From assembly GCA_012837735.1 (NCBI GenBank), contig DUQP01000009.1, forward strand, positions 1 through 44,645: DNA of 44,645 bases, in the 5' to 3' direction. Shown here piece after piece: positions 24,172 to 33,847 of this stretch; positions within the stretch are counted from its first letter, which is position 1; each line of letters starts with the position of its first letter. Origin of the DNA: Bacillota bacterium (lineage in GTDB: Bacteria; Bacillota; Sulfobacillia; UBA3575; DUQP01). Below the pieces are notes generated by a model that was not told where the DNA came from, searched no databases, and was given only the letters and a program-made list of their open reading frames with translations. Both the position numbers and the translations under genes were made by a program.

Positions 24172-24197
24172 GGAAAACCCACCGTTGTCCGGTGGGT
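24172..24197 (-). terminator. Intrinsic terminator upstream of the nifV promoter
   Basis: 8-bp perfect stem ACCCACCG/CGGTGGGT, loop GACAA, then TTTCCTTT on the minus strand. It would end any transcript arising in 24200-24330 before the nifV promoter. Confidence 0.75.
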
Positions 24198-24207
24198 CTT
24201 GTTGTTC

Positions 24208-24251
24208 AGTTACAAATAAGTTTGCTCATGTAGTTACAAAGTTTGCTCGTG
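24208..24251 (+). repeat. Tandem direct repeat AGTTACAAA-(TAA)-GTTTGCTC
   Basis: Two copies, at 24208-24227 and 24232-24248, spaced 24 bases start to start. The first has three extra bases (TAA) between the halves. The core TTACAAAGTTTG also occurs once more, inverted, at 24453-24464. Confidence 0.7.
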
Positions 24252-24321
24252 GGAAAATAAGGGCAGTGATACGCAGGGTATAACCTACGGGAGGAAATAC
24301 CGAAACCACATACACATACGA

Positions 24322-24350
24322 ATTATACAGGCTTTCGAGGGATTACAACT
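24322..24350 (-). promoter_or_regulatory. Candidate promoter in the rpsI-nifV gap
   Basis: A perfect -10 TATAAT (24322-24327) with TTGTAA upstream at a short 15-bp spacing on the minus strand. It would drive a transcript of about 145 bases to the terminator at 24172-24197. Confidence 0.35.
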
Positions 24351-24400
24351 ACGTCCGTTTAGCATATTTTTATTTATTTCTATATCTATTTTTTGAACAC

Positions 24401-24438
24401 AAAAAAACCGCCAAAGGTATATAAACCAATGACGGTTT
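24401..24438 (-). terminator. Terminator of rplM-rpsI
   Basis: AAACCGTCA pairs with TGGCGGTTT (one G-U), 15-base loop, followed by a run of seven T on the minus strand, about 60 bases behind rpsI. Confidence 0.85.
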
Positions 24439-24452
24439 TGTAAACTCGCAAA

Positions 24453-24469
24453 CAAACTTTGTAAGTTTG
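24453..24469. repeat. 17-bp palindrome CAAACTT-TGT-AAGTTTG
   Basis: Perfect 7-bp arms around three bases, just behind the rpsI stop. It contains the core of the 24208-24251 repeat in inverted orientation. Operator or small RNA hairpin; cannot be settled. Confidence 0.6.
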
Positions 24470-24499
24470 AACAAACTCGAGTGTAAATAAACACTTGTT

Positions 24500-24895
24500 T
24501 TAACGTTTGGAGAACTGCGGCGCCTTGCGGGCCTTCTTCAACCCATATTTGCGCCTTTCCTTCATCCGTGGGTCTCTAGTCAAGAACCCTGCTTTCTTCA
24601 AAGATGGCCTGTAATCCGGATTAACCCGTAACAGGGCCCTGGCCAAACCATGCCGCACCGCGCCTGCCTGCCCTGACATGCCGCCTCCCACGACATTCAC
24701 CAAAACATCATAATTGCCTTCACAATCAGTAACGCGCAACGGCTGCTGGACAAGGGCCTGCAATGATTTGAGAGGAAAGTATTCTTCCAGGGGACGGTTG
24801 TTTACCATGATGCGGCCCCGGCCAGCCACCAACCGGACACGCGCCACGGCATTCTTGCGGCGACCAGTGCCGTAATATTGCAGTTCTGCTGCCAC
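24500..24895 (-). CDS. rpsI: 30S ribosomal protein S9
   Basis: 131 residues with the S9 landmarks [14 protein letters not shown] near the start and the basic tail [12 protein letters not shown] that reaches the P-site tRNA. The frame is open to 25147, but GTG 24895 has GGGGG seven bases before it and gives the family start. Paired with rplM 43 bases upstream, the standard bacterial pair; both come from the promoter at 25453-25481. Confidence 0.97.
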   Translation of the reverse strand: MAAELQYYGTGRRKNAVARVRLVAGRGRIMVNNRPLEEYFPLKSLQALVQQPLRVTDCEGNYDVLVNVVGGGMSGQAGAVRHGLARALLRVNPDYRPSLKKAGFLTRDPRMKERRKYGLKKARKAPQFSKR

Positions 24896-24938
24896 GCCCC
24901 TACCCCCTTTCCGTGAAATTAAACTTATTGACACTCCG

Positions 24939-25370
24939 CTAGCCTTCGTAGGGCTTTGGCTGTTGAGCCATATGCGGATGTTCGGGACCGCGATACACGA
25001 ACAGTTTCTTGCGGGCCTTACGCCCCAAGCGGTTGTGTGGCAGCATACCAAATACGGCCTTTTCCACCGCTTTTTCCGGTTGATCCCGTAGGAATTCGGC
25101 GTAGCTTTTCTTGCGTAGCCCTCCCGGATAGCCAGTATACCGCACATACTGCTTCTGTTCCAGTTTCTTCCCGCTCAAGACGACCTTGTCAGCATTAATA
25201 ATAATCACGTTATCGCCCATATCCATAAAGGGCGTGAAGGTCGCTTTATGTTTCCCGCGCAAGAGAGCGGCGGCCTTTGTGGCCAAGCGCCCAAGCGTCT
25301 GGCCTTCGGCATCAAGCACCCACCATTGGCGTTGAGCGTCTGCCGGTTTTGGCATAAACGTTGATTTCAC
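24939..25370 (-). CDS. rplM: 50S ribosomal protein L13
   Basis: 143 residues, early-assembly protein of the large subunit. [19 protein letters not shown] and [12 protein letters not shown] are typical of L13. GTG start with AGGGAG five bases before. It has a strong promoter in the 137-bp gap behind truA and a hairpin leader, so it can be expressed apart from the alpha operon. Confidence 0.97.
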   Translation of the reverse strand: MKSTFMPKPADAQRQWWVLDAEGQTLGRLATKAAALLRGKHKATFTPFMDMGDNVIIINADKVVLSGKKLEQKQYVRYTGYPGGLRKKSYAEFLRDQPEKAVEKAVFGMLPHNRLGRKARKKLFVYRGPEHPHMAQQPKPYEG

Positions 25371-25423
25371 CTCTTCTCCCTCCTTTGCTGCCCCACAAAA
25401 GCGCGACGGGTTCCTGTTCAGTC

Positions 25424-25444
25424 AAAAACTCGCTCAGGCGAGTT
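25424..25444 (-). promoter_or_regulatory. Hairpin with U tract at the 5' end of the rplM leader
   Basis: AACTCGC-CTGA-GCGAGTT followed by TTTT on the minus strand; the stem begins about where transcription from 25453-25481 starts. It may be an attenuator, a stabilising 5' hairpin or part of an L13-binding leader as known in Bacillus. Confidence 0.55.
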
Positions 25445-25452
25445 GCACAAGT

Positions 25453-25481
25453 ATTTTATTATAGGGGACAATGCCTGTCAA
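25453..25481 (-). promoter_or_regulatory. Promoter of rplM-rpsI
   Basis: Perfect -35 TTGACA (25476-25481), 17-bp spacer, TAAAAT (25453-25458) on the minus strand. An overlapping TATAAT is present but too close to the -35. Confidence 0.85.
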
Positions 25482-25507
25482 GAAAAGGCTGTCATGGGCG
25501 GGCAAAC

Positions 25508-26299
25508 CTAGGCGGGAAATTCCTCGTATTCCACCCCCAGCAGACATAAACCATGTGCCGGTACCGCAAGAACTGCTCGCCCACCCTGCAACAATGCCGC
25601 CACATCCCCAGGAGGCCTCCTGCCGCTACCTACCTCCAACAAAGTGCCTACCAGCAAACGCACCATCTTATACAAAAAGCCATCCGCCGAGAATGTGAAA
25701 GCCAACAATCGCTGATCGTCCCCCGGCATTGATAATGGCCCTGGCGGTAAATAATCACATTGCGCCTGCCGCATAAACCTGACAGTACCACGCGCACCCT
25801 GCCCGGCCGTTGAGCCCGTGGCGGCAAACCCGGCAAAATCGTGCTCACCCGGTAAAGCGGCAATCCCTTCCCGTATCTTTTCCAAGTCTAGCCGATGCGG
25901 GTAGTGAAGCGCATAATGACGGGTAATCGGATTGGGGTAACGGCCCAAGTCCAACAAATACCGATAAGTCTTAAAGCTCTTGCTGCGCCGGGCATCGAAA
26001 CTACTGCCGACATCTTTGGCATCAGTGACAACCACATCTGCCGGCAACAGGCTGTTTAACGCCAACGGCAATCGTTCCGTGGGAACGGTACCCCGGCTCC
26101 AAAAGCTGACCACCTGCCCTAAAGCATGTACCCCGGCATCAGTCCTCCCCGCACCAGTCACCCGCACGGACTCTCCCATAACGGTTTCGAGCGCCTTTTC
26201 CAGCTCCCCTTGGACAGTCCGCACACCCTGGTTTTGAACTTGGAAACCGTGAAATCCGCTGCCGTCATATTGGACCGTCAGGCACAAATGGCGCACCAT
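25508..26299 (-). CDS. truA: tRNA pseudouridine(38-40) synthase
   Basis: Makes pseudouridine at positions 38-40 of the tRNA anticodon arm. The catalytic aspartate is D54 in GAGRTDAGVHA. ATG 26299 gives the family start (MVRHLCLTVQYDGSGFHGFQ) and 263 residues; the frame is open further upstream into ecfT. Placement between ecfT and rplM is the usual Firmicutes order. It follows ecfT by 8 bases. Confidence 0.96.
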   Translation of the reverse strand: MVRHLCLTVQYDGSGFHGFQVQNQGVRTVQGELEKALETVMGESVRVTGAGRTDAGVHALGQVVSFWSRGTVPTERLPLALNSLLPADVVVTDAKDVGSSFDARRSKSFKTYRYLLDLGRYPNPITRHYALHYPHRLDLEKIREGIAALPGEHDFAGFAATGSTAGQGARGTVRFMRQAQCDYLPPGPLSMPGDDQRLLAFTFSADGFLYKMVRLLVGTLLEVGSGRRPPGDVAALLQGGRAVLAVPAHGLCLLGVEYEEFPA

Positions 26300-26307
26300 C
26301 AGCCCCC

Positions 26308-27111
26308 CTACCACCAGCGCCACAAAAACAGCACCAACAGGAGCAATACTCCAGCGCACCCAGCCATCAGGTCATGCGTCCCGAAACGAAGTTGCTTTAA
26401 CCGCGTGCGCTGGTAGCCCCCCCGGTAACAGCGCGCCTCCATCGCCAATGCCAGTTCATCTGCACGCCGAAAAGCTCCTACAAACAACGGTACCAGGACC
26501 GGCACCATGGCCCGCGCTCTTTGGATGACATTACCGCTTTCAAAGTCGGCTCCCCGCGCCATTTGGGCTTTGATGATTTTCTCGGCCTCCTCCAACAATG
26601 TAGGCACAAACCGCAAGGCAATACTCATCATCATCGCCAGCTCATGGGCTGGTACTCCCAGCCGCCGGAACGGACTCAATATCTGTTCCAGGCCATCGGT
26701 AAGATCAATCGGCGTAGTGGTCAATGACAACAGCGATGCAATCGCAACCAATAATATCAACCTGATGGCCAACAGCAGGCCCATCAGCACACCTGGCTGG
26801 CTAATCGATAACGGCCCGATCCGCGCCAACTCCGCTCCCGGTATCATCAAGGCATTCAACACGAACGTGAAAGCCAGAATAATCAGGATCGGTCTCAAAC
26901 CGCGAAACAAATATGATAAAGGTACGCCTGATACTTTCACCATCAAAAGCGTCAAAATTGCTAACGATCCCTGGGCCCAGAAATCCGGGGCCAAAAAAAC
27001 GGCCGTTACCATCACCATGGTCAGGGTGATCTTTGTGCGCGGGTCAAGCCTGTGTACTACTGATTCGGCCGGGTAGTACTGTCCGATCGTGATATCGCCT
27101 AGGAATGACAA
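26308..27111 (-). CDS. ecfT: ECF transporter transmembrane (T) component
   Basis: 267-residue membrane protein with about five to six helices that couples the two ATPases to exchangeable substrate-binding S components for vitamins and metals. The cytoplasmic coupling motif region (MARGADFESGN and A-R-A further on) is in the C-terminal third. The start appears to be TTG 27111, inside the end of ecfA2 (13-base overlap). No S component is in the window, so this is a shared group II module. Confidence 0.93.
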   Translation of the reverse strand: MSFLGDITIGQYYPAESVVHRLDPRTKITLTMVMVTAVFLAPDFWAQGSLAILTLLMVKVSGVPLSYLFRGLRPILIILAFTFVLNALMIPGAELARIGPLSISQPGVLMGLLLAIRLILLVAIASLLSLTTTPIDLTDGLEQILSPFRRLGVPAHELAMMMSIALRFVPTLLEEAEKIIKAQMARGADFESGNVIQRARAMVPVLVPLFVGAFRRADELALAMEARCYRGGYQRTRLKQLRFGTHDLMAGCAGVLLLLVLFLWRWW

Positions 27112-27971
27112 CCACCCTCACCCCCAGTCTTGCGCCCCAACGCCCGCAAAATCTCCCGCGCGGCGTCCGCGACCGTATATGCCTCCAATTTGACCGGCAA
27201 GCCTTTCGCCGCTAAAGCACTCAAAACCTGAGCCATTTGCGGAATTTGGAGACCGATCGCCTGCAGGGTCTCCGCATGGGCAAACACCTCTCCGGGAGTA
27301 CCTGTCATCACTAACTGACCCTTATCCATCACGAACAGCCTATCTGCCAGGGTGGCGGCATCTTCCATGCTATGGGTCACCAACAGCACGGTCAAGCCAC
27401 GTTCCTGATGCAATTGCTTAATATAACTGAGTATTTCCCTGCGCCCGCGTGGATCGAGCCCAGCGGTGGGCTCATCCAAGATCAGCAACTCCGGCTCCAT
27501 AGCCAAAACCCCGGCGATTGCCACCCGGCGCGTTTGGCCTCCACTCAACTCAAATGGTGATCGCGACAAGAACGCAGGATCCAGACCTACAGCGGCTGCT
27601 GCACGTGAGACGCGCTCCTGCACTTGTTCCTCTGGCAAACGCATATTGCGCGGCCCAAACGCAATATCATCAAACACTGTCTCTTCAAACAGCTGGTGCT
27701 CCGGATACTGGAAAATCAAACCGACCCTTTGCCGCACCTCGCGCCAGGTCTTTTTCGTCAATTCCCGACCATCGATCAAGATGCGTCCGGCAGTAGGCTT
27801 TAATAGCCCATTCAGATGTTGCACAAATGTCGACTTGCCGGAACCCGTAGGACCAATCAAGCCGATGAACTCACCCTCCCTGATCTCACAGAAGATGTGC
27901 TGAATGCCCACCACCTCCATCTGCGAGCCAGGGAAATAAATATGTGACAGGTTTTCTACTCTTAGCTGCAT
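27099..27971 (-). CDS. ecfA2: ECF transporter ATPase A2
   Basis: ABC ATPase of 290 residues with Walker A GPTGSGKS at 40-47, Q loop FQYPEHQLF, signature LSGGQTRR and Walker B LLILDEPTAGLD. The Q-loop form QYPEHQLFE is the A2 (EcfA') type. Energises vitamin or metal uptake as a heterodimer with EcfA1. Starts 10 bases inside ecfA1. Confidence 0.95.
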   Translation of the reverse strand: MQLRVENLSHIYFPGSQMEVVGIQHIFCEIREGEFIGLIGPTGSGKSTFVQHLNGLLKPTAGRILIDGRELTKKTWREVRQRVGLIFQYPEHQLFEETVFDDIAFGPRNMRLPEEQVQERVSRAAAAVGLDPAFLSRSPFELSGGQTRRVAIAGVLAMEPELLILDEPTAGLDPRGRREILSYIKQLHQERGLTVLLVTHSMEDAATLADRLFVMDKGQLVMTGTPGEVFAHAETLQAIGLQIPQMAQVLSALAAKGLPVKLEAYTVADAAREILRALGRKTGGEGGCHS

Positions 27972-28804
27972 AGGGTTGACACCAACTCTTCCACGCTCAG
28001 GACAACCGGCGGCATAGACACCCCGGAAGCCCGTAGCCTATCTGCCAATTCGGTCACCTGCGGGATATCAAGCCCGGCCTGGTACAGTTCCCCTTGTCGC
28101 GCAAACACTTCCCGAGGCGTTCCTTGATGAATCAACCTGCCATCTGCCATTACCGCCACCCGGTCTGCCGCAATCGCCTCTTCCATGAAGTGGGTGATCA
28201 GGATGACCGTTATGCCTTGCTGTTTGTTCAGTCTCCGCACAGTGGCCAGCACTTCCTGCCTGCCCTGGGGATCAAGCATGGCCGTGGGTTCGTCCAGCAC
28301 AATACAGTTTGGCTGCATCGCCAACACCCCTGCGATTGCTACACGCTGCTTCTGTCCTCCCGACAGATGGTGAGGCGGATATCTACGGTGTTCCGACATC
28401 CCTACCGCCTCAAGGGCACAGTCAACCCGCTCCCTGATAATGGCCGGAGGCAAACCAAGGTTTTCCGGCCCGAATGCCACGTCATCCTCGACTATGGTGG
28501 CTACAAGCTGGTTATCTGGGTTCTGAAAGACCATGCCGACCTGGCAGCGCACTTCCCAAAGCCGCCCCTGGTCGGCAGTATCGATCCCATTTACCAGTAC
28601 TCGCCCCTGATGGGGCATTAACAAAGCATTTAGATGCCTGGCCAATGTCGACTTGCCGCTCCCGTTGGCACCGACTAATGCTAGAAACTCACCGGCCTGC
28701 ACTTCCAGGTCGACACCTGCCAAAGCCGCCACCCGTTGCCCTTCACCTATCTCATACCAGTGATAGAGGTCCTCAATCTTAATTGCCGCTGACAAGGCGC
28801 ACAC
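27962..28804 (-). CDS. ecfA1: ECF transporter ATPase A1
   Basis: ABC ATPase of 280 residues: Walker A GANGSGKS at 45-52, Q loop FQNPDNQLV (A1 type), signature LSGGQKQR and Walker B CIVLDEPTAMLD. GTG start 6 bases behind rplQ with a weak Shine-Dalgarno, so it is probably read through from the alpha operon. Confidence 0.95.
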   Translation of the reverse strand: MCALSAAIKIEDLYHWYEIGEGQRVAALAGVDLEVQAGEFLALVGANGSGKSTLARHLNALLMPHQGRVLVNGIDTADQGRLWEVRCQVGMVFQNPDNQLVATIVEDDVAFGPENLGLPPAIIRERVDCALEAVGMSEHRRYPPHHLSGGQKQRVAIAGVLAMQPNCIVLDEPTAMLDPQGRQEVLATVRRLNKQQGITVILITHFMEEAIAADRVAVMADGRLIHQGTPREVFARQGELYQAGLDIPQVTELADRLRASGVSMPPVVLSVEELVSTLCS

Positions 28805-28810
28805 CGCCCA

Positions 28811-29149
28811 TCAAACCAATTCAACTACCACCATCGGGCTGGCATCCCCACGGCGAGGGCCGATCTTGGTAATCCGGGTATAGCCTCCTTGACGGTCCCC
28901 GTACCTGGCAGCGGTGGTGTCAAACACCTTCTTGACCACATCTTCGTTTAACAGGTATGACATTACCTGGCGCCTGGCATGCAGGTCACCCCGCTTGGCC
29001 AGCGTAATCATCTCCTCAGCCAATGCCGCCACCGTTTTGCCCCTGGCAAGCGTCGTTTCGATCCGTTCTTTTTCCAAAAGCGATGTCACCAAATTGCGCA
29101 ACATGGCCCGGCGATGGTCCGCACGGCGCCCAAGCTTGCGGTAAGCCAT
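28811..29149 (-). CDS. rplQ: 50S ribosomal protein L17
   Basis: 112 residues; the start [20 protein letters not shown] is the L17 signature and the C-terminus [16 protein letters not shown] is typical. Lines the tunnel exit of the large subunit. 35 bases behind rpoA, the last gene of the alpha operon proper. Confidence 0.98.
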   Translation of the reverse strand: MAYRKLGRRADHRRAMLRNLVTSLLEKERIETTLARGKTVAALAEEMITLAKRGDLHARRQVMSYLLNEDVVKKVFDTTAARYGDRQGGYTRITKIGPRRGDASPMVVVELV

Positions 29150-29184
29150 TACACTCCCCCCTTTACAACCCCACTAGCAAGACG

Positions 29185-30132
29185 CTATTCCTCCGGCTCT
29201 AACAATGACAGATTCAACACGGCCAGTTTTTCTTCAACCTCTTGCAAGGACTTTTTGCCGAGATTGCGCACCTTCATCATATCTTCCGGCGTTTTGTTGA
29301 CGAGCTCTGCCACCGTGTTGATGCCTGCCCGTTTCAAGCAGTTATAGGAACGCACAGAGAGATCTAGTTCCTCGATCGGCATCTCCAACAGTTTGTCTTT
29401 CTCATTCTCTTCTTTTTCCACCATGATCTCCACATCGTTCATGTCTTCCGTCAACTTGACGAACAACCCCAGGTGCTCGGTTAAGATCCGCGCGCCCAGG
29501 CTCACCGCTTCATCCGGTCTGATACTACCGTTTGTCCAAACCTCCAGCGTTAGTTTGTCATAGTCCGTCACCTGTCCGACGCGGGTGTTCTCCACAGTGT
29601 GGTTCACCCTGCGGATGGGAGAAAAAATGGAATCAACCGGAATCACGCCAATGGGCTGGTCCAGCTTTTTGTTCCGTTCCGCCATTACATAGCCGCGGCC
29701 TTTTTCGACTGTCATTTCCATCTCTAGGTGACCGCCATCGTCCAACGTGGCGATTGGCAATTCGGGATTCAATATTTCCACATCAGCCCCTGCCTCTATG
29801 TCACCAGCGGTCACTAACCCAACTCGATTAACATTCAGACGTAAAACCTGCGGTTCATCTGTGAAACTTTTTAACGCCAGGCCCTTTAAATTCAGAATGA
29901 TCTCCGTGGTATCCTCAATAACACCCGGAATGCTCGACAACTCATGGAGCACGCCTTCGATTTTTACTGACGTTACCGCTGCGCCGGGCAAAGACGAAAG
30001 CAATACGCGCCGCAGCGAATTGCCTAAGGTGATCCCATAACCGCGCTCCAACGGTTCAACCACAAACTTGCCGTAACGCCCGTCCTCCGAAATTTCCACA
30101 AAATCGATCCGGGGCTTTTCAAACTCGAGCAT
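29185..30132 (-). CDS. rpoA: RNA polymerase alpha subunit
   Basis: 315 residues. N-terminal assembly domain with [28 protein letters not shown] (dimer and beta/beta' contacts), linker rich in E and K near 230-240, and C-terminal helix-hairpin-helix domain [14 protein letters not shown]...[14 protein letters not shown] that binds UP elements and activators. Standard position between rpsD and rplQ. Confidence 0.98.
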   Translation of the reverse strand: MLEFEKPRIDFVEISEDGRYGKFVVEPLERGYGITLGNSLRRVLLSSLPGAAVTSVKIEGVLHELSSIPGVIEDTTEIILNLKGLALKSFTDEPQVLRLNVNRVGLVTAGDIEAGADVEILNPELPIATLDDGGHLEMEMTVEKGRGYVMAERNKKLDQPIGVIPVDSIFSPIRRVNHTVENTRVGQVTDYDKLTLEVWTNGSIRPDEAVSLGARILTEHLGLFVKLTEDMNDVEIMVEKEENEKDKLLEMPIEELDLSVRSYNCLKRAGINTVAELVNKTPEDMMKVRNLGKKSLQEVEEKLAVLNLSLLEPEE

Positions 30133-30205
30133 TGCTCACCCTCCCTTTCGGCCATGGAGTGCCATCCGGATTGCGTCCCCCCTGAGCCACCGGCAGCACA
30201 TCACC

Positions 30206-30832
30206 TTATCTGGAGTAGAGCTCAACAATGAGGTGCTCGGCAATCGGCACGTCAATCTCTTCCCGCGTCGGCAAATGTCTTACTGTACCCCGCATCAACT
30301 CGGGTTCCAGGGTAAGCCACTCCGGCACAGCGCGGGTAGCCGCCTCTTGAGCCAACTCCTGAAAACGAGCCATTTGCCGGCTGGTTTCCTTGACTGCAAT
30401 CAGATCGCCCTCACGTACCAAATAGGATGGGATATTGACCTTGCGCCTATTGACCTGGAAATGTCCATGCCGCACCAGTTGCCGCGCTTCCACGCGGGAA
30501 CTGGCAAAGCCTAAGCGGAAAACCACATTATCCAAACGCCGCTCCAGGAGCTGCAATAAATTGGCGCCCGTCATGCCGCGTTGACGCTCGGCAATTTCAA
30601 AATAACGCCTGAACTGCCTTTCTAAAATACCGTAAGACCGGCGTGCTTTCTGCTTCTCCCTGAGCTGTAATCCGTATTCAGAAACCTTGCGACGCCCCTG
30701 ACCATGTTCACCCGGCGGATTCCCGCGCTTTACAACTGAACATTTGTCAGAAAAACATCTGTCCCCTTTGAGAAACAGTTTTTCGCCTTCACGCCGGCAA
30801 AGACGGCAAACCGGGCCTGTATATCTCGCCAT
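30206..30832 (-). CDS. rpsD: 30S ribosomal protein S4, zinc-binding form
   Basis: 208 residues. Starts small-subunit assembly on 16S rRNA. The N-terminus has four cysteines (CRLC, then C and C about 15 and 20 residues on), the zinc-containing form of S4. The S4 RNA-binding domain begins at [13 protein letters not shown]. 22 bases behind rpsK. The 73-bp gap to rpoA shows no promoter or terminator. Confidence 0.98.
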   Translation of the reverse strand: MARYTGPVCRLCRREGEKLFLKGDRCFSDKCSVVKRGNPPGEHGQGRRKVSEYGLQLREKQKARRSYGILERQFRRYFEIAERQRGMTGANLLQLLERRLDNVVFRLGFASSRVEARQLVRHGHFQVNRRKVNIPSYLVREGDLIAVKETSRQMARFQELAQEAATRAVPEWLTLEPELMRGTVRHLPTREEIDVPIAEHLIVELYSR

Positions 30833-30854
30833 CTGGCCACGCCACCTCCTCTAG

Positions 30855-31241
30855 TTAAACCCTGCGTCTTTTCGGGGGCCGGCAGCCGTTATGTGGGATT
30901 GGGGTAACATCCTTGATCGTGTTTACCTCCAAACCCGTAGCCTGCAACGAGCGAATGGCCGCCTCGCGCCCAGCACCAGGGCCCTTTACCATCACATCAA
31001 CAGTGCGCATACCGTGCTCCATTGCCTCTTTGGCCGCTTTTTCCGCAGCAATCTGAGCGGCAAACGGAGTGCCCTTGCGAGAACCTTTAAAACCGATCCC
31101 ACCTGCGCTAGCCCACGATAGCGCATTACCATTCGTATCCGTTATGGTGACAATGGTGTTATTAAATGTGGATTGGATATGGGCCACTCCCCGTTCCACG
31201 TTCTTTCGTTCTTTGCGCTTAGTGCGCGCTCTCCTCGCCAT
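30855..31241 (-). CDS. rpsK: 30S ribosomal protein S11
   Basis: 128 residues with [15 protein letters not shown] near the start and the C-terminal [16 protein letters not shown]. It lies on the platform near the mRNA exit. 18 bases behind rpsM. Confidence 0.98.
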   Translation of the reverse strand: MARRARTKRKERKNVERGVAHIQSTFNNTIVTITDTNGNALSWASAGGIGFKGSRKGTPFAAQIAAEKAAKEAMEHGMRTVDVMVKGPGAGREAAIRSLQATGLEVNTIKDVTPIPHNGCRPPKRRRV

Positions 31242-31259
31242 TCTTTCTCCAACCCCTTC

Positions 31260-31631
31260 CTACTTCTTCCGCCGCACGCCGACTGTCCGGGCCGGGCCTT
31301 TCCGTGTGCGCGCATTTGTCTTCGTACGCTGTCCGCGCACCGGCAGTCCACGGCGGTGTCTCAGACCCCGGTAACAGCCGATTTCCAACAGGCGCTTGAT
31401 TTCCATCTGCACATCCCGCTGCAAATCGCCTTCCACCCGGTAGTTTTTGTCGATGTTTTCACGTAACTTACTGATCTCACTTTCCGTAAGATCCCGCACC
31501 CGGGTATCGGGATTCACACCGGTAGCGGCAATGATATTCTTTGCCCGGCTGGGCCCGATACCGAAGATATAGGTTAATGCCACTTCTACCCGCTTGTCAC
31601 GTGGCAAGTCAACACCGGCAATACGTGCCAC
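31260..31631 (-). CDS. rpsM: 30S ribosomal protein S13
   Basis: 123 residues, small-subunit head protein that contacts the large subunit (bridge B1). Start [20 protein letters not shown] and basic tail [22 protein letters not shown] are typical. GTG start with GGGGG eight bases before. 12 bases behind rpmJ. Confidence 0.98.
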   Translation of the reverse strand: MARIAGVDLPRDKRVEVALTYIFGIGPSRAKNIIAATGVNPDTRVRDLTESEISKLRENIDKNYRVEGDLQRDVQMEIKRLLEIGCYRGLRHRRGLPVRGQRTKTNARTRKGPARTVGVRRKK

Positions 31632-31643
31632 TATACATGCCCC

Positions 31644-31757
31644 CTAACCCTGTCTCTGCTTATGCTTGGGATTCTCGCAAATCACCATGACCTTCCCGTC
31701 ACGTTTAATTACCTTGCACTTTTCACAAATCTTTTTTACAGAAGGACGTACCTTCAC
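31644..31757 (-). CDS. rpmJ: 50S ribosomal protein L36, zinc form
   Basis: A 37-residue gene. Translation from GTG 31757 reads [17 protein letters not shown] and ends NPKHKQRQG. The zinc ligands CxxC, C and H are all present. GGGGG lies seven bases before the start. An ATG one base out of frame overlaps the GTG and is not used. It sits between infA and rpsM as in other Firmicutes. Confidence 0.97.
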   Translation of the reverse strand: MKVRPSVKKICEKCKVIKRDGKVMVICENPKHKQRQG

Positions 31758-31801
31758 ATTAAAGCCCCCTTCCCGGCAACCCAGGCATACTACTGTGGAT
31801 A

Positions 31802-32020
31802 CTATTTGAATCGGTAAATGATCCGTCCACGCGAGAGGTCATATGGAGACAGTTCCACCCGCACCCTATCACCCGCCAGGACACGAATGAAATTCAAACG
31901 TATCTTCCCGGATACGTGCGCCAAAATTTTATGCCCGTTATCCAGCTCAACCCTGAACATCGCGTTCGGAAGAGGTTCCAATACCCTGCCTTCAACCTCA
32001 ATCGTGTCCTTTTTACTCAT
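31802..32020 (-). CDS. infA: Translation initiation factor IF-1
   Basis: 72 residues, S1-like OB fold: [21 protein letters not shown] to the end RGRIIYRFK. Binds the ribosomal A site during initiation. The frame is open to 32080, but ATG 32020 gives the exact family length. One base behind the KOW gene. Confidence 0.98.
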   Translation of the reverse strand: MSKKDTIEVEGRVLEPLPNAMFRVELDNGHKILAHVSGKIRLNFIRVLAGDRVRVELSPYDLSRGRIIYRFK

Positions 32021-32021
32021 T

Positions 32022-32348
32022 TTAGGATCTATCCTCCCGTTCACTTTCTCTCTCCATCTGCTCACCCCACAGTTGCTCACACATTGTAGCGAGTGTATGC
32101 CTTATTTCCTCATCCCGCGGTTGTTTGCCGGTGGATTCGAAACCCTTTCGCAACTGGACGGCTACCATTGGATAAACATTTAGATGTCTGATGTTCTTGC
32201 GCTTGGGCTTGGCCAACGGCCGTTTCGCGCCATCGGCCACTAAGACAAACGACTCGTCCAAAACCCTCAATACGAGATATGCTTGCCCTTCGTCCCTCCC
32301 GGCTCGCGAGGTGACTAATTGCCCTGGCACAACCCTCGGTAGTGCCAT
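32022..32348 (-). CDS. KOW-domain RNA-binding protein (L14e-like)
   Basis: 108 residues. A KOW/SH3-like N-terminal domain ([19 protein letters not shown]) like archaeal/eukaryal L14e, then a charged tail. Homologues sit between map and infA in Bacillus (ybzG) and many clostridia; the function is not established. ATG 32348 has AGGGG nine bases before it; the frame is open to 32375. The last 15 residues are very rich in E and R. Confidence 0.85.
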   Translation of the reverse strand: MALPRVVPGQLVTSRAGRDEGQAYLVLRVLDESFVLVADGAKRPLAKPKRKNIRHLNVYPMVAVQLRKGFESTGKQPRDEEIRHTLATMCEQLWGEQMERESEREDRS

Positions 32349-32424
32349 TCTCATCCACCCCTCACGTCGCCGCAAATGGCAATAGATGGGTAGATACCCT
32401 ATTATTGCCGCGGCCTAGCACTTC

Positions 32425-33177
32425 TTATTCCCACCATCTGGTGAGGATTTCAGGTCCTGCCGGCGTAATGGCTACGGAATGTTCAAAGTGTGCCGACAAA
32501 CTTCCGTCCACAGTTGTCACAGTCCAATTATCAGCCTCAGTAACCACTTCGTGCCCACCCAGGTTTACCATTGGTTCGATGGCCAGTACCATGCCGTTTT
32601 TCAGCAATGGGCCTTGCCCCGGCGGGCCAAAATTAGGAATCTGGGGAGCTTCGTGCATTTGCGTGCCGATCCCATGCCCGACGTACTCCCGGACCACGGA
32701 AAACCCTGCGCCCTCAACATGCTTTTGCACAGCATTAGATATATCTGAAAGCCGGTTGCCGGCGCGCGCCTGCTCGATACCGTAATACAAAGCCGCCTCA
32801 GTAACCTTAAGCAACCGCTGGGCCTGCGCAGAAATTTCCCCTACTGGAACCGTGATGGCCATATCCCCATAATAACCCTCCAAAACGGCACCAATATCGA
32901 TACTGATAATGTCGCCTTCCTGCAGGATTGTCTCGCCAGGGATGCCATGAACCACCTGGCTGTTTAGCGACGCACAAATGCTGCCCGGAAAGCCATGATA
33001 CCCTTTGAAAGCCGGTATTGCTCCATTTCCCCGTATGATCCGCTCTGCCAAAGCGTCAAGCTCGCCAGTGCTGATGCCGGGCCGGACCGCCTGGCAAACG
33101 GCTTGTGCCGCCAGGGCTGTCACCTTGCCGGCCTTCCGCATCAAATTCAATTCCCGGTCAGATTTGATGCTGATCAT
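32425..33177 (-). CDS. map: Methionine aminopeptidase, type I
   Basis: 250 residues; removes the initiator methionine from nascent proteins. The dinuclear metal ligands are D94, D105, H168, E201 and E232, all in place. Short type Ia form without an N-terminal extension. Starts 20 bases inside adk. The 76-bp gap to the KOW gene holds nothing clear. Confidence 0.98.
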   Translation of the reverse strand: MISIKSDRELNLMRKAGKVTALAAQAVCQAVRPGISTGELDALAERIIRGNGAIPAFKGYHGFPGSICASLNSQVVHGIPGETILQEGDIISIDIGAVLEGYYGDMAITVPVGEISAQAQRLLKVTEAALYYGIEQARAGNRLSDISNAVQKHVEGAGFSVVREYVGHGIGTQMHEAPQIPNFGPPGQGPLLKNGMVLAIEPMVNLGGHEVVTEADNWTVTTVDGSLSAHFEHSVAITPAGPEILTRWWE

Positions 33178-33826
33178 TGCCAGCCATCCCCAGCGCTTTC
33201 AAAATCGCTGCCGTGACTTCTTGCATGGATCCCCGGCCATCCACATTCACCAACAAGCCCTGTTGTTCAAAAAAATCGAGCAGGGGAGCGGTTTGCCGCT
33301 CATAAACCTGCAACCTTTCTCTGACTGTTTCTTCCTGGTCATCTTGCCGCTGGTATAACTCGCCTCCGCAGGCATCACACTTACCTGGTACGGTAGGCTG
33401 GTGAAACCGGCGATGAAAGTTTGCCCCACAGGATCGGCACACCAGGCGGCCTGTCATTCTCTCCACGAGCTCCTCGGTAGGCACGTTCAGATTGACAGCT
33501 GCCTCCAACTTCATTCCTAGGTCGGCTAAAACCTCTTGCAATGACTCAGCCTGGGCGCTTGTGCGTGGAAAGCCATCCAACACAAATCCCTGCTGGCAAT
33601 CCTCTTCGGCCAAACGATCCCGTACGATACCCACAACCACTTCATCCGGCACCAGCCGGCCGCTGTGCATATACTCCTGGGCTCGCAACCCTAATTCCGT
33701 ACCAGCCGCCAAGGCGGCGCGAAACATATCGCCTGTTGAAATATGCGGCACTCCGGCCTTTTGGGCCAGTCTTTTCGCTTGCGTCCCCTTCCCAGCTCCC
33801 GGTGGTCCCATCAGGGTAATGCGCAC
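33158..33826 (-). CDS. adk: Adenylate kinase, zinc-LID form
   Basis: 222 residues; balances AMP, ADP and ATP. P-loop GPPGAGKGT near the N-terminus, and a LID with two CxxC pairs (CRSC, CDAC), the zinc-binding form usual in Gram-positives. GTG 33826 is chosen because GGGGG is eight bases before it; the frame is open to TTG 33841. 21 bases behind secY. Confidence 0.97.
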   Translation of the reverse strand: MRITLMGPPGAGKGTQAKRLAQKAGVPHISTGDMFRAALAAGTELGLRAQEYMHSGRLVPDEVVVGIVRDRLAEEDCQQGFVLDGFPRTSAQAESLQEVLADLGMKLEAAVNLNVPTEELVERMTGRLVCRSCGANFHRRFHQPTVPGKCDACGGELYQRQDDQEETVRERLQVYERQTAPLLDFFEQQGLLVNVDGRGSMQEVTAAILKALGMAGNDQHQI

Positions 33827-33847
33827 TTTCTTCACCCCCAAAACCCA

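Noticed and set aside
24285..24494. 69-codon minus-strand frame behind rpsI
   Set aside because: It spans the rpsI terminator, has no ribosome binding site and low-complexity AT-rich codons.
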